64,000 bases of DNA from Microbacterium ulmi. GTDB lineage: Bacteria; Actinomycetota; Actinomycetes; Actinomycetales; Microbacteriaceae. The DNA is taken from contig NZ_JAAOZF010000001.1 of the NCBI RefSeq assembly GCF_011759705.1, positions 186,001 to 250,000 of the forward strand, given 5' to 3'. A program made the position numbers and the translations under genes. Below, in pieces: positions 27,879 through 36,871 of this stretch (its first letter is position 1; each line of letters starts with the position of its first letter). The notes beneath the pieces were generated by a model. The model did no database searches. It was given only the letters and a program-made list of their open reading frames with translations, and was not told the DNA's origin.

Positions 27879-27982
27879 CTCATCCTCCTCGACGTCCACA
27901 CTGCGCTGATCGACTCTGATACGACAAATATCTATTAGCTTCATGGCTGAGACGTTTCGCAGATGTAAAAATGGAGGCCCCG

Positions 27983-28975
27983 GTGGAGATCAGAGAGCTC
28001 GCCTACTTCGTCGCGGTCGCAGAGGAAGGAAGCTTCTCCGCCGCGGCCGACCGGTTGCACATGACGCAGCCGCCGCTCAGCCAGTCGGTGGCGAAGCTCG
28101 AGAAGAAGCTCGGATGCCGGTTGTTCGAGCGAGGGCAGCGCGTCGCCCCGCGGCTCACGCCGCAGGGGCGCCTCCTCCTGAAGGAGGCCAAGCGGCTGCT
28201 GCGGCAGGCCGCCGAGCTCGAGTCGATGATGCGCACGGAGGGCAAGGAATGGCCGCTGCGGATCGGCGTGATCCCCTCCGTCATCGCGGGGCTCGTGACG
28301 CCCGTCGTGGTCGAGTTCCAGCGTCGCCACGACGCCGCCCGGATCGTGCTGGAGGAGGCCGAGGAGCGCGATCTGCTGGCCGGGGTCCGCTCCGCGAGCT
28401 ACGACCTCGGCTTCACGCGGGCGGTGCGTCTGCCGCCGGGCATGCAGCTGCGCCCGCTCATGCTCGAGCCCCTCTACGCCGTCGTCGCCGAGTCGCACCC
28501 GCTCGCGCACCGCGGGCAGATCAGCGTCAGCGAGCTGTGGGACGAGGAGTTCGTGCTGTTCCTCCGCGAGGACGCCCCACGGGCGTACGACCACATCGTC
28601 AGGACCTGCATCCGCAGCGGCTTCGTCCCTCGCATCGCGATGCACGCCTCGAACGATCTGGCCCTCCTGAGCTTCGTGGCGTGCGGCCTGGGTGTCACGA
28701 TCGTGCCCTTCCTCAGCACGATGGTGCCGCCGCCGGGCGTCGCCTTCCTGCGGGTCGAGCGCTGGGCGGTCTCGCCGCTGTCGCTCGTGCGACGCATCGA
28801 CTCGGAGAACCCGTTCACCGCCCTGTTCGAGGATGCCGTCGCCGGCCACATCGCGAGCCTCGCCGCGTCACACGGAATCGAGGGCAACCTCGTCCTCCCC
28901 GACGAGTCCCTCGCCCACCGGCTGGACTCGGACTTCTCGACGGACGACGAGGCGGTGGAGGAGCGAGGAGCCTAG
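27983..28975 (+). CDS. LysR-family transcriptional regulator, divergent from the catabolic cluster
   Basis: 330 aa from GTG 27983, with GGAGG at 27973-27977 five bases before it; the in-frame ATG at 27971 would place that SD inside the gene. The protein then begins VEIRELAYFVAVAEEGSFSAAADRLHMTQPPLSQSVAKLEKKLGCRLFERG, a textbook LysR start, followed by a periplasmic-binding-type effector domain. About 100 bases separate it from the flavoenzyme gene, so it probably controls that cluster through sites in the AT-rich stretch 27915-27970. Its stop interlocks with that of the convergent Lrp gene in CTAG (28972-28975). Confidence 0.92.
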   Translation: MEIRELAYFVAVAEEGSFSAAADRLHMTQPPLSQSVAKLEKKLGCRLFERGQRVAPRLTPQGRLLLKEAKRLLRQAAELESMMRTEGKEWPLRIGVIPSVIAGLVTPVVVEFQRRHDAARIVLEEAEERDLLAGVRSASYDLGFTRAVRLPPGMQLRPLMLEPLYAVVAESHPLAHRGQISVSELWDEEFVLFLREDAPRAYDHIVRTCIRSGFVPRIAMHASNDLALLSFVACGLGVTIVPFLSTMVPPPGVAFLRVERWAVSPLSLVRRIDSENPFTALFEDAVAGHIASLAASHGIEGNLVLPDESLAHRLDSDFSTDDEAVEERGA

Positions 28976-29508
28976 GCGAGCGCGGCGGCCGTTCGCGAGT
29001 GGTCCAGCACGAGGCTCGTCCGGGTGCCTGCGACGGCGGGGTGGCTCGAGAGATGCTCCAGGACGAAGTCGCGCACGGCATCGGAGTCGCGCACAGCGAC
29101 ATGGACGAGGAAGTCCTCGTCTCCGCCGAGGAAGAAGGTCTGCACCACCCCGGGGAGCGTCGCGAGGGCCGTCATGAAGGCGGACATCTCGTGGCGCGCG
29201 CCGGCTCTGATCCGCACGCCGATGAGCGCCTGCAGCCCGAGGCCCAGCACTCTGCGGTCGACGTCCACGGTGAACCGGGTGATGACACCCGTCTCGCGCA
29301 GGCGGCGTATCCGCTGGAGGCACGTCGAGGGCGCTATTCCCACGGCATCCGCGAGCGCGTTGTTCGCCGCTCGGGAGTTCGCCTGCAGCAGCTCGACGAG
29401 TCGCAGATCGATCTCATCGAGCGCAGCGCCCGGCGTCGCCGAACGATGTTCGGGGCGCGCACGGTGGATCGTCCGTGCTTCGGCCGATGATTCGCCCTGG
29501 ACGGTCAT
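28972..29508 (-). CDS. Lrp/AsnC-family regulator (AldR-like)
   Basis: 178 aa from ATG 29508. After ~35 variable residues comes the Lrp HTH: LDEIDLRLVELLQANSRAANNALADAVGIAPSTCLQRIRRLRETGVITRFTVDVD. The RAM ligand domain follows (GLGLQALIGVRIRAG...PGVVQTFFLGGDEDFLVHVAVRDSDAVRDFVLEHLSSHPAVAGTRTSLVLD). TATGTT six bases before the ATG suggests a leaderless message. Divergence from alanine dehydrogenase fits AldR of mycobacteria, which controls ald in response to amino acids. Confidence 0.92.
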   Translation of the reverse strand: MTVQGESSAEARTIHRARPEHRSATPGAALDEIDLRLVELLQANSRAANNALADAVGIAPSTCLQRIRRLRETGVITRFTVDVDRRVLGLGLQALIGVRIRAGARHEMSAFMTALATLPGVVQTFFLGGDEDFLVHVAVRDSDAVRDFVLEHLSSHPAVAGTRTSLVLDHSRTAAALA

Positions 29509-29510
29509 CC

Positions 29511-29527
29511 TGCAAACATAGTTCGCA
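29511..29527. promoter_or_regulatory. Inverted repeat between the Lrp gene and ald
   Basis: TGCAAAC-ATA-GTTCGCA, an imperfect (one mismatch) inverted repeat that overlaps the -10 TATGTT of the Lrp gene. A likely operator at which the regulator controls itself and the divergent ald gene. Confidence 0.5.
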
Positions 29528-29568
29528 ACCGTCGCGAGATCGATACGCTTTCTTCGACAATCGTGCTC

Positions 29569-30663
29569 ATGCGCATCGGTGTTCCCACAGAGACCAAGAA
29601 CAGCGAGCTCCGCGTCGCTCTCACGCCTGCCGGAGCGCACGAACTCGTGCACGGCGGTCACATCGTCCTCGTCCAGTCCGGCGCGGGCGCCGGGAGCGGC
29701 TTCTCGGACGACGAGTACGCGAGCGCCGGGGCCGACCTCGTCGCCCGCGCCGACGACGCGTGGAGCGCCGAGCTGGTCGTCAAGGTCAAGGAGCCGACCC
29801 CCGCGGAGTTCCGCTTCCTGCGACCCGACCTCGTCTTGTTCACGTATCTCCACCTCGCTGCGGACCTGGCGCTCACGCGTGCGCTCCTGGATGGCGGAAC
29901 CACCGCCATCGCCTACGAGACGGTCCAGCTCGCCGACCGGTCGCTGCCGCTGCTGGCCCCCATGAGCGAAGTCGCGGGGCGGCTGTCCGTCCAGGTGGGC
30001 AGCCAGGAGCTCACGAGCGCGCGAGGCGGGAGCGGCATCCTGCTGGGAGGAGTGCCCGGCACCCCGAAGGCGAACGTCGTCGTGCTCGGTGGGGGGACTG
30101 CCGGAGAATCCGCTGCGCGGATCGCGCTCGGGCTCGGCGCGCACGTGACAGTGCTCGACATCTCTCTGCCGCGGCTGCGCCAGCTCGACGGCCTCTTCGA
30201 GGGCCGGATCACGACGCTGCGCTCCTCGGCGTACGAGGTGGCCGCGCAGCTGGAGAACGCGGACCTCGTGATCGGCTCCGTCCTCGTGCCGGGAGCCGTC
30301 GCGCCCAAGATCGTCACCGACGAGATGGTGGCCACCGCCCGACAGGGAACGGTCTTCGTGGATGTCGCGATCGACCAGGGCGGATGCTTCGAGGGCTCGC
30401 ACGCCACGACGCACGACGCGCCGACCTTCCGGGTGCACGACGCCACGTTCTACTGCGTCGCCAACATGCCGGGCGCTGTGCCCCGGACCGCGACACAGGC
30501 CCTCACGAATGCCACGCTGCCCTGGGTCGCGCTCATCGCGCGGCACGGAGTCGGAGACGCGGTCGAGCTCGACCCGGCGATCCGGGCGGGCCTCACGACT
30601 CGTCGCGGCGCCGTGACCAACGCCGCCGTCGCCGCCGCCCACGACCTTCGCTGCGCCGCGTGA
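29569..30663 (+). CDS. ald: Alanine dehydrogenase
   Basis: 364 aa from ATG 29569 (GTG at 29563 is an alternative). Catalyses L-alanine + NAD+ to pyruvate + NH4+ + NADH. Features: [58 protein letters not shown] with substrate-binding Lys and His, the NAD motif [28 protein letters not shown], and [23 protein letters not shown]. The usual length is about 370. TACGCT at 29544-29549 is a plausible -10. Confidence 0.95.
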   Translation: MRIGVPTETKNSELRVALTPAGAHELVHGGHIVLVQSGAGAGSGFSDDEYASAGADLVARADDAWSAELVVKVKEPTPAEFRFLRPDLVLFTYLHLAADLALTRALLDGGTTAIAYETVQLADRSLPLLAPMSEVAGRLSVQVGSQELTSARGGSGILLGGVPGTPKANVVVLGGGTAGESAARIALGLGAHVTVLDISLPRLRQLDGLFEGRITTLRSSAYEVAAQLENADLVIGSVLVPGAVAPKIVTDEMVATARQGTVFVDVAIDQGGCFEGSHATTHDAPTFRVHDATFYCVANMPGAVPRTATQALTNATLPWVALIARHGVGDAVELDPAIRAGLTTRRGAVTNAAVAAAHDLRCAA

Positions 30664-31033
30664 GCCCGAGTCCGTCGTGGTCGTACGGGCTCGACACTGC
30701 CGCTCGCCCTGTCTCGATCCGTCGGTCAGAGACTCTCACACGCCGTGCGCCCGAGGAGCCCCCGCCCTCGCACGACGCGGGCGCGTCCAGGCGCCATGGC
30801 GCCGGAGACATCGCGCGGAGCGTCGTCGTCGCGTCGCCGATCAGCTCTCGGAACGCAGCGGATCTGGTGGCGCCTCAACGACGAAACGCCCCGCAAAGGG
30901 GGCGTCTCGTCGATCGGTGGACGCAAGTACAAGGTTTGAGAACCCTCGCCGCGCCCTGAGAACCCTGATTTCTCGGGCCACTTCGGGCCTCTACCATAGT
31001 GCAAAGAGAGCGCCCGAACCACGGATCACCGAT
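30664..31033. other. Intergenic region at the left border of the island
   Basis: 370 bases without a convincing gene. It holds a strong terminator hairpin (30879-30912), the octamer CGGTGGAC (30915-30922, shared with the 3' end of the tRNA-Ala gene at the other border), two direct copies of TGAGAACCCT (30937-30946 and 30957-30966), and an AT-poor lead-in to the HTH gene with TACCAT near 30996. Confidence 0.5.
30879..30912 (+). terminator. Terminator after ald
   Basis: CGACGAAACGCCCC (30879-30892), six-base loop, GGGGCGTCTCGTCG (30899-30912): 14-bp stem with one mismatch. It separates core genes from the island. Confidence 0.7.
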
Positions 31034-31396
31034 GTGAGGGCGTCAGTGGTGCTCGAATCGGAAAGTGTTGCAACTCTGCTCACCGTCGAGCAGTCCGCGG
31101 CACTCGCCGACGAGTACCGGGCCGGCGCGAAGGTCACGATGCTGGCTGTGAAGTATGGCGTCCACCGACAGACGATGCATGTCCATCTCAAACGGCACGG
31201 TGTCGCCCGACCGCTGAACATTCTTGACGAGGCGAAGGCGGACCGGGCAGCGCGGCTCTACGCCGACGGAATGACGCTTGCAGAGGTCGCGGCGGAAGTC
31301 GGATCGAACACCCGGTCGATCACGCTGGCACTCGAGGCGAGGAGCATCCCTCGGCGCCCGCGGGGTCTCCGGGCGAAGTATCGGCCGGACGAGTGA
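31034..31396 (+). CDS. Small double-HTH protein
   Basis: 120 aa from GTG 31034 (GTGs at 31046 and 31049 are alternatives). Two helix-turn-helix units are visible: ADEYRAGAKVTMLAVKYGVHRQTMHVHLKRHGV and AARLYADGMTLAEVAAEVGSNTRSITLALEARSI, in the style of Hin/resolvase DNA-binding domains. Such proteins are common in actinobacterial mobile regions; function unknown. Its last 77 bases overlap the 3' end of jetD on the other strand. Confidence 0.65.
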   Translation: MRASVVLESESVATLLTVEQSAALADEYRAGAKVTMLAVKYGVHRQTMHVHLKRHGVARPLNILDEAKADRAARLYADGMTLAEVAAEVGSNTRSITLALEARSIPRRPRGLRAKYRPDE

Positions 31397-32657
31397 CAGA
31401 TGGAAAGCCAGTCAACACATCGAGGACAAGGACCTCCAGCAGGTCCTCCTCGTACGCTGCAACACCCCGTCGGCCGATCTCCGCACCCAGCTCCGGGTCC
31501 CACGGGGTCTCCAAGACGACCCCGACGGCAGCTGCGGCCGAGCGCACGGATGCGCGGTAGTCGGTCGCGTTCATATGCCACGGCTTGGCCGCAGGAGCGG
31601 CAGCTAGGAGCGTGCGGACATGCTGGAGCCCCCGGGTGTCGAAGTCGGCACGCACAGCTACCTGCCATCCCGCATCGGCGAGGGCAGCGATCGCGTCACA
31701 GTCCACCCGCGACGGGGTACCAGAGGTGCACACCACCCGCGGCGACGTGGCCTCTGGCCGCGGCTGTTGGAGGAACCGCTGGACCGCGGCGGAGATCACC
31801 GACGGGTTCTCGGTCACGAACACCCACGAATCAAGAGCCGGAGGGCTCGCCCACGTGATGCCGGCCAGCTCCTTCGGCGGCAGCGTCAGCGTTGCCCCGT
31901 CGGGAACCACCCATCGCTCCGGGTGCACTCCCGTCACGATGAGTCCACCGACCAAGTCGTCGATGTCGACCCCGACCTCCGACCACGCCTCCCGCGGACG
32001 AAGCCCCGACACACCCATCACCGCCAGCACCAGACTGGGGAGCAGCCCTTCGTCGAGGGCATGTGGACGGCCTGGAACCAGCGTGCGCCGGTCCACGCGC
32101 TCGCCCGCGGCGGGGAGCAGCGACAGCACGGCGAGCACCTGGTCGACCAGCCCGTCCGGGTCCTCGCCTGTCAGGACGCGAGCAACAGCACCGGTGCGCA
32201 GCAGCCTCTCGAGCACCGCATCCGCATCGAGCCCCAAGTATGAAGGCAGCTGTTCGATTCCCGTGCGCAGCCGATCGACAAGCTGTTGCCGCACAGCCGC
32301 GGCCTGCTGCTTTGCACGAGCCCGCACGGCCAGCCGCCGACCTAGCGCATGAGCGGCAACCACACCTGGTGTCAGCTGGGGTGACCGCTGCCTCAGCATC
32401 CCGGTGAGCTCCGCGAGGTCGAGTCTCCGCGTCTGCCCTGGCGCCAGGGGTCGGCCACCCACCAGTCCCGCGGCGGCGGCGCGTTCGGCGGCATCCTGCG
32501 GTGCTGTCAGGGTGACGTTTCCGGAGGTCATTTCGTCGTCGCCCCGGCGGTCTGCCGCCAAAGCCACCGCATGCCACAGCCAGGACAGCCGTGGGGACAG
32601 CAGCGGAGTGAGGTCGGCATCCGCGCACGTTCCAGAGCACAGAGAGCAATCCATCAC
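31320..32657 (-). CDS. jetD: JetD-like protein (TIGR02679, DUF2399 C-terminus), Wadjet-type nuclease
   Basis: 445 aa, GTG 32657 overlapping the jetC stop as GTGA (ATG 32654 follows). N-terminal part unrecognised in detail; the C-terminal half has VFVTENPSVISAAVQRFL and VRADFDTRGLQHVRTLLAA, the Glu and DFD metal motifs of the Toprim-like DUF2399 domain. In Wadjet this subunit cuts the plasmid after the SMC complex has extruded it. The last ~25 residues (after VLVLDVLTGF) are low-complexity and overlap the HTH gene, so the native 3' end may have been replaced at the junction. Confidence 0.85.
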   Translation of the reverse strand: MMDCSLCSGTCADADLTPLLSPRLSWLWHAVALAADRRGDDEMTSGNVTLTAPQDAAERAAAAGLVGGRPLAPGQTRRLDLAELTGMLRQRSPQLTPGVVAAHALGRRLAVRARAKQQAAAVRQQLVDRLRTGIEQLPSYLGLDADAVLERLLRTGAVARVLTGEDPDGLVDQVLAVLSLLPAAGERVDRRTLVPGRPHALDEGLLPSLVLAVMGVSGLRPREAWSEVGVDIDDLVGGLIVTGVHPERWVVPDGATLTLPPKELAGITWASPPALDSWVFVTENPSVISAAVQRFLQQPRPEATSPRVVCTSGTPSRVDCDAIAALADAGWQVAVRADFDTRGLQHVRTLLAAAPAAKPWHMNATDYRASVRSAAAAVGVVLETPWDPELGAEIGRRGVAAYEEDLLEVLVLDVLTGFPSVTRPADTSPGDPAGAEGCSSPRVPA

Positions 32658-35600
32658 GACTCCTGTGTCACGGTCGCGTACTCGTCGTCACCGGGGAGCT
32701 CGAGCAGGCCGCGGACCAGCATCGGGAACGCCACTACCAGGCCGTCCGACCCAGCCTCGAGGTCGTGAGCGTCGATTCCATCCCACGCGCCCGGAGATCC
32801 GTCCCAAAGGTAGGAGGTGGCGATCAGGTCCAGGTCGAGCTGGGCGATGTAGCGCGCCAGTCCCTCTCGACCCTGCTCGTCGACTTCGGCGGGAACCTCG
32901 TCCAGCGGCAGCAACCGCAGCGCTTGCTCGCCGAGCCGGTCGCTCCCGGCCGCGATCGCGGCGAGCATCGGCGCGAGTACGACCAGGCGCCGCTCGCCAC
33001 CGGACAGTCCGATGCGGCTGCCCCACTTCCGTTCCTTCTCCGGGTCGTCGGCCCGGGTAACCATGTAGTCGACGTCCAACCACGAGGTGATGTCGACCGC
33101 TTGGGCGAGGCGCTCAGCCATCGTGTCTCCGTCCGCCGCGGCGAGACGCTGCTCGATCGCTTTCCCCACCTGCTGTCGTTGTTCGTCGGTGCGGGCTGCG
33201 TCGCTGAGCTTGCAGGCCAGCTCGAACACGGTCTGAGCTGCGGGGTCAAGGTCGTCACGCGGTGTGATGCGGACCCGAACACCGACTCCGGAGGATGCCT
33301 TGGCGGATCGCATCTTCGCGTTCACTTCGTGCACCCAGTCCTGTAGCTGATGCCAGGCATGGCCGATCGCAGCGGGAAGCTGGCCGACCACGAACCGCTG
33401 GAGCGCGTCGGCTTCCGCATCATCGAGCGCCTCCTTCGCGCGGCGGGCAAGGTCACCTGCCTTCGCCGCGGCAGCCGCGGGGTCGTAGCCGTGCTCGTCG
33501 TGGGTGAGGTCGAACATCTCCACACCGATGTCTGCCGGCGCGTCACCGAACTGCAGCATCCAGGTCTGAGCGAGCTCGGCCTTCGCGGAGTCGTACCTCT
33601 CGTTCAGCGTCTTGCGTGTGAACGTCTGCCTGCGGTCCAGCAGCGCGTGCGCGTTGCTGAGCAGCTCCGCCCGTTCGCCCATCCCCTGAGTGGGCTCCAG
33701 ACCTGCGGCCGTGAGGAATGCCGGGACATCCAGCGCTGCCATCGCTGGGGGCCAGGCCAGCAAGGTGCGCAAGGCGGACATGGTCGTTGTCTGCGCAGGG
33801 ATCGCATCGGTGACCGCCTGACGTGCCGGCTCGATCGCAGCCTCGGCACGCGTCGCGGCGTCGTGCTCCTTCTGTGCCTGCTCGCGAGCAGCCGGAAGCC
33901 TGTCAGCGAGCTGCCGAGCCTCTGTCTGCGCTGCCGCGTGGCGGGCCACCGCGTCGTCCGCTCCGCTGTCTCGGCGCACTTCGTCCAGCAGCGCCTGAGT
34001 GCGCTCCGCGGCCTCGTGCGCTCGCCGGGCTTCGCCCTCCAGCCGGGCGAGCTCCGCGGTGAGAGCCTCTTCGTCGGGGAGCTGGGCCAGCGTACGCGGC
34101 AGAGTCGTGGAGGAGAGCCGGTCGAGTGCTTCTCGGGCTGCGGTGATCTCACGTGCTGTCGTGCGCAGGTGCTCGACGATGCCGGCCAGCTGGCCCACAT
34201 CCGCGGGCAGGCCTACGGCCGCTGCGCTGCGCGACCACTCGTCCTTCAGCGTCTGGTGCTCGGCGCGCGCTGCGTCCGCCTGAGCTGTCGCCATGTCACG
34301 GGCCTCCTCGGCAAGGTGGCACCGGCGTGCGGCACCGGCGCGTGAGGCCTCCGCGTCGCGAAGCGGGGTCGATGAGGGGAACGACTGTCCCTCGTTCCTC
34401 ACTCTCCCGGCCGCTGTGCGTGCCTGTGCCGCCGCCGTGCGCTCGGAATCGGCTTGCTGCTCCAGCTCATCAGCCTGCTGCTCGATCAGTGCGGCCTGTG
34501 CGAGCGCGCGCTCCCTGCGGGTGCGGGCGCCGACGAACCCGGCCTCGGGGAGCTCCCGGCCTTCAGTGTTCGCCGCGACGACCGGGTTCGCAGCAAGGAC
34601 GCCGGCGGCGAAGGTGCCGTCGCGCCCGATCACGAGCCCGGATGATGTCTTGGCTTCGGCGGTGTCAGTGAGCTCGATGCGCTCCAGCACCGCACGCGCC
34701 GCCTCGGCAGAGGGGTGAGCCTCGTCGACCGTGAGCACGACTGTGAGGCTGTCGGCCACCACCTTGCTGCGAGCGCTGACACTCCAGACCGCGGTGCTCG
34801 CCCCAGCGCCGTCCAGATCGGTGGCCAGGTGGGCGGTGAGCAGCCCGCTCGCGGCGAGCGCCGCCTCCAGCCGGTTCCGGGTGTCGGCGTCGACGCCGTC
34901 CACCCACTCGAGCACCGAGCCGAGCGCAGCCTCGTCATCGGAGGCACCGGCCCATGCGGGGCGCGGAAACTCGAGGAGCTTCCCAGCCCGCAGCTCGGCA
35001 GCCCGGTTGCGCAGCTGCGTCGCCTGCTCGCGTAGGCGGGTCTCGTTCTCGGCGTGCCGGATCTCCTGGGCCTCGCGGCTTGCTGCGATCCGTTCGGCGG
35101 CGGACATCACCAGCTGCGCCCACGCATCGATCGTGCCGAGCACGACGGCAGGTTCACTGGCGGTCAGACCAGTGACGTCTTCGGCCAGCCAATGCTGAGC
35201 CGACGCCGGGTCGAGTGGGTCGACCGCGCACAGCGCGGGGTGCTGTGATGTCCACCTCGCAGCCGCGCTGGCCAGTGCGCCGGCCGCATCGGCGGCGTCT
35301 CGGGCCGCCTGGGTGAGGAGCTGCTGCTCGCGGTCATGAGCGGTCTCAGCCTTCTCCAGCTCCTCGTCCGCACGACGCAGACGTTGCTCGGCGTCAGCGA
35401 CCCGGGCGTGGTCGGTGATGAGCAGCTGCGCGGTGCTTGCCTGCGTCGTCTGAGCGTTCGCGGCGTTCGTCCACTGCGTGCTCAGAGCGTTCCAGGCATC
35501 TGCGTCTCGGACGACGTTCATCCCTGCACCGGGAGAGGCAATGGTGTCGCCGACGCTGCGCACCTGCCGCGGACGAGTATGGTGCGCGAGCAGCGTGTGC

Positions 35601-36871
35601 GTATCGGGCACGGTCTGTCCCGCGTCCCGGGCTTGGCCGAGGACCGTGGTGAGCTGCTCGATCAGTCCGTCGAGAGCGGTGGTCAGATTCTGGGTTTCGC
35701 GCGCCGCAGCCGAGGTGGTGGCGGTGAGGGCAGTGGCACTGCTGCGGGCGTTCGCTCGCTCCGCATCGAGCCGGGCGGTCAGGTCACGGATGGTGCCGGC
35801 GGCCCTGTACGCCTCGGACTGTTCGATCGCGCGAACCGTGTTCAGAGCGCCGGTGTGCTGCTGGTCCAGCTCCTCAGCAGCGCGTCGTGAGGTCTCGGCG
35901 GCCTCGGCTGTGTGCTCCGCTTCCCGCTCTGCCTTCTGCTGGCTGCGACGAAGCTTGTCGACCTGTTCGACCGCTTCCTTGGCCGCTGTGAGCTTCTCCT
36001 TCGCGACGTCGGTGACGTGCCCCGCCCAGACGCGAGCGAAATCGGTGAGCACCTCCGAAGCGCGTCGGTCGCGCTCGAACGCCTCCCGGGTTGTCTCCGA
36101 GGCGGCGAGCGCATCGGCGGTCATCTCGATCACGGCGGGGTCGACGTTCGGGAGCGCCTCACGTAGCGCGTCCGATGCCTTCTCGGGCGAGAGTTCGGCG
36201 AGCAGTGCCGGGTTGCGTACCTGCCGGAGTCGGCGGGCGAGGTCGCGCAGCTCCTTCGCCGTGGTGGCGAACACCCGCCGGCTCAGGTCATCGACGTAGC
36301 TGTCGGCGTCGGCGAACACCTGCCCGCCCTGAGTCTCGACCAGTTGGGTGAAGTCGTCGTGCTCGAGCGCGGAACCGGTCTCGGTCTCGAGCGCGAAGTC
36401 CCGCACCGGTCGGGCGGGAACGGTGAACGGGACTACGGTGACCGCCGGTGAGGCGCTGGGTGAGTACTGCAGACGGACGCCGTATGTGACGCGCTCCGCC
36501 TCGTCCACACCCGCGGGGGGTGCGACGGTGAGCCACACGTACCCATACCGTCGGCCTTTCTCCTTCGCCCCTTCGGCCATCAGCTGCTTCAGGCTGGTAG
36601 TACGCGCTTTGCCGGCCGAGAGCTTTCCCTGTCCGTGGTCCAGGTCGAGGAGGAACGGCCAGAGCACCTCCAGGGCGGTCGTCTTCCCGGTGCCGTTCGG
36701 GCCGCGTAGCAGGAGTCGGCCGGATGCTGCCGGCAGCTCGAGGGTTCCGTACCGCCACACGTTCGAGAGTCCGGCGCCGACCAGGTGCCAGCGGCTGGTG
36801 AACCGGTCGGGGTTCCCTGATGGGGGCGCTGGAGGTGTCTCGTCGAATTCCAGCTCGACCATCTCGGTCAC
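32654..36871 (-). CDS. jetC: JetC-like SMC/MukB-type ATPase (TIGR02680), Wadjet
   Basis: 1405 aa from GTG 36871, which overlaps the jetB stop as GTGA (ATG 36862 is an alternative). N-terminal head with Walker A GPNGTGKTTALEVLWPF at residues 57-73, long Ala/Glu/Arg-rich coiled coils, and a C-terminal head with signature IGLSGGERRLVVLAPML and Walker B LLPLDEVPAEVDEQG. This is the loop-extruding motor of the four-gene TIGR02677-02680 cassette, recognised as a Wadjet variant that restricts small circular plasmids. Intact. Confidence 0.92.
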   Translation of the reverse strand: MTEMVELEFDETPPAPPSGNPDRFTSRWHLVGAGLSNVWRYGTLELPAASGRLLLRGPNGTGKTTALEVLWPFLLDLDHGQGKLSAGKARTTSLKQLMAEGAKEKGRRYGYVWLTVAPPAGVDEAERVTYGVRLQYSPSASPAVTVVPFTVPARPVRDFALETETGSALEHDDFTQLVETQGGQVFADADSYVDDLSRRVFATTAKELRDLARRLRQVRNPALLAELSPEKASDALREALPNVDPAVIEMTADALAASETTREAFERDRRASEVLTDFARVWAGHVTDVAKEKLTAAKEAVEQVDKLRRSQQKAEREAEHTAEAAETSRRAAEELDQQHTGALNTVRAIEQSEAYRAAGTIRDLTARLDAERANARSSATALTATTSAAARETQNLTTALDGLIEQLTTVLGQARDAGQTVPDTHTLLAHHTRPRQVRSVGDTIASPGAGMNVVRDADAWNALSTQWTNAANAQTTQASTAQLLITDHARVADAEQRLRRADEELEKAETAHDREQQLLTQAARDAADAAGALASAAARWTSQHPALCAVDPLDPASAQHWLAEDVTGLTASEPAVVLGTIDAWAQLVMSAAERIAASREAQEIRHAENETRLREQATQLRNRAAELRAGKLLEFPRPAWAGASDDEAALGSVLEWVDGVDADTRNRLEAALAASGLLTAHLATDLDGAGASTAVWSVSARSKVVADSLTVVLTVDEAHPSAEAARAVLERIELTDTAEAKTSSGLVIGRDGTFAAGVLAANPVVAANTEGRELPEAGFVGARTRRERALAQAALIEQQADELEQQADSERTAAAQARTAAGRVRNEGQSFPSSTPLRDAEASRAGAARRCHLAEEARDMATAQADAARAEHQTLKDEWSRSAAAVGLPADVGQLAGIVEHLRTTAREITAAREALDRLSSTTLPRTLAQLPDEEALTAELARLEGEARRAHEAAERTQALLDEVRRDSGADDAVARHAAAQTEARQLADRLPAAREQAQKEHDAATRAEAAIEPARQAVTDAIPAQTTTMSALRTLLAWPPAMAALDVPAFLTAAGLEPTQGMGERAELLSNAHALLDRRQTFTRKTLNERYDSAKAELAQTWMLQFGDAPADIGVEMFDLTHDEHGYDPAAAAAKAGDLARRAKEALDDAEADALQRFVVGQLPAAIGHAWHQLQDWVHEVNAKMRSAKASSGVGVRVRITPRDDLDPAAQTVFELACKLSDAARTDEQRQQVGKAIEQRLAAADGDTMAERLAQAVDITSWLDVDYMVTRADDPEKERKWGSRIGLSGGERRLVVLAPMLAAIAAGSDRLGEQALRLLPLDEVPAEVDEQGREGLARYIAQLDLDLIATSYLWDGSPGAWDGIDAHDLEAGSDGLVVAFPMLVRGLLELPGDDEYATVTQES

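Noticed and set aside
30915..30922. CGGTGGAC as the left att site of the island
   Set aside because: Only eight bases match the tRNA end; kept as a hint in the intergenic entry but too short to call.
30726..31022. Short minus-strand ORF in the left-border intergenic region
   Set aside because: It runs across a terminator hairpin and direct repeats and has no family features or SD.
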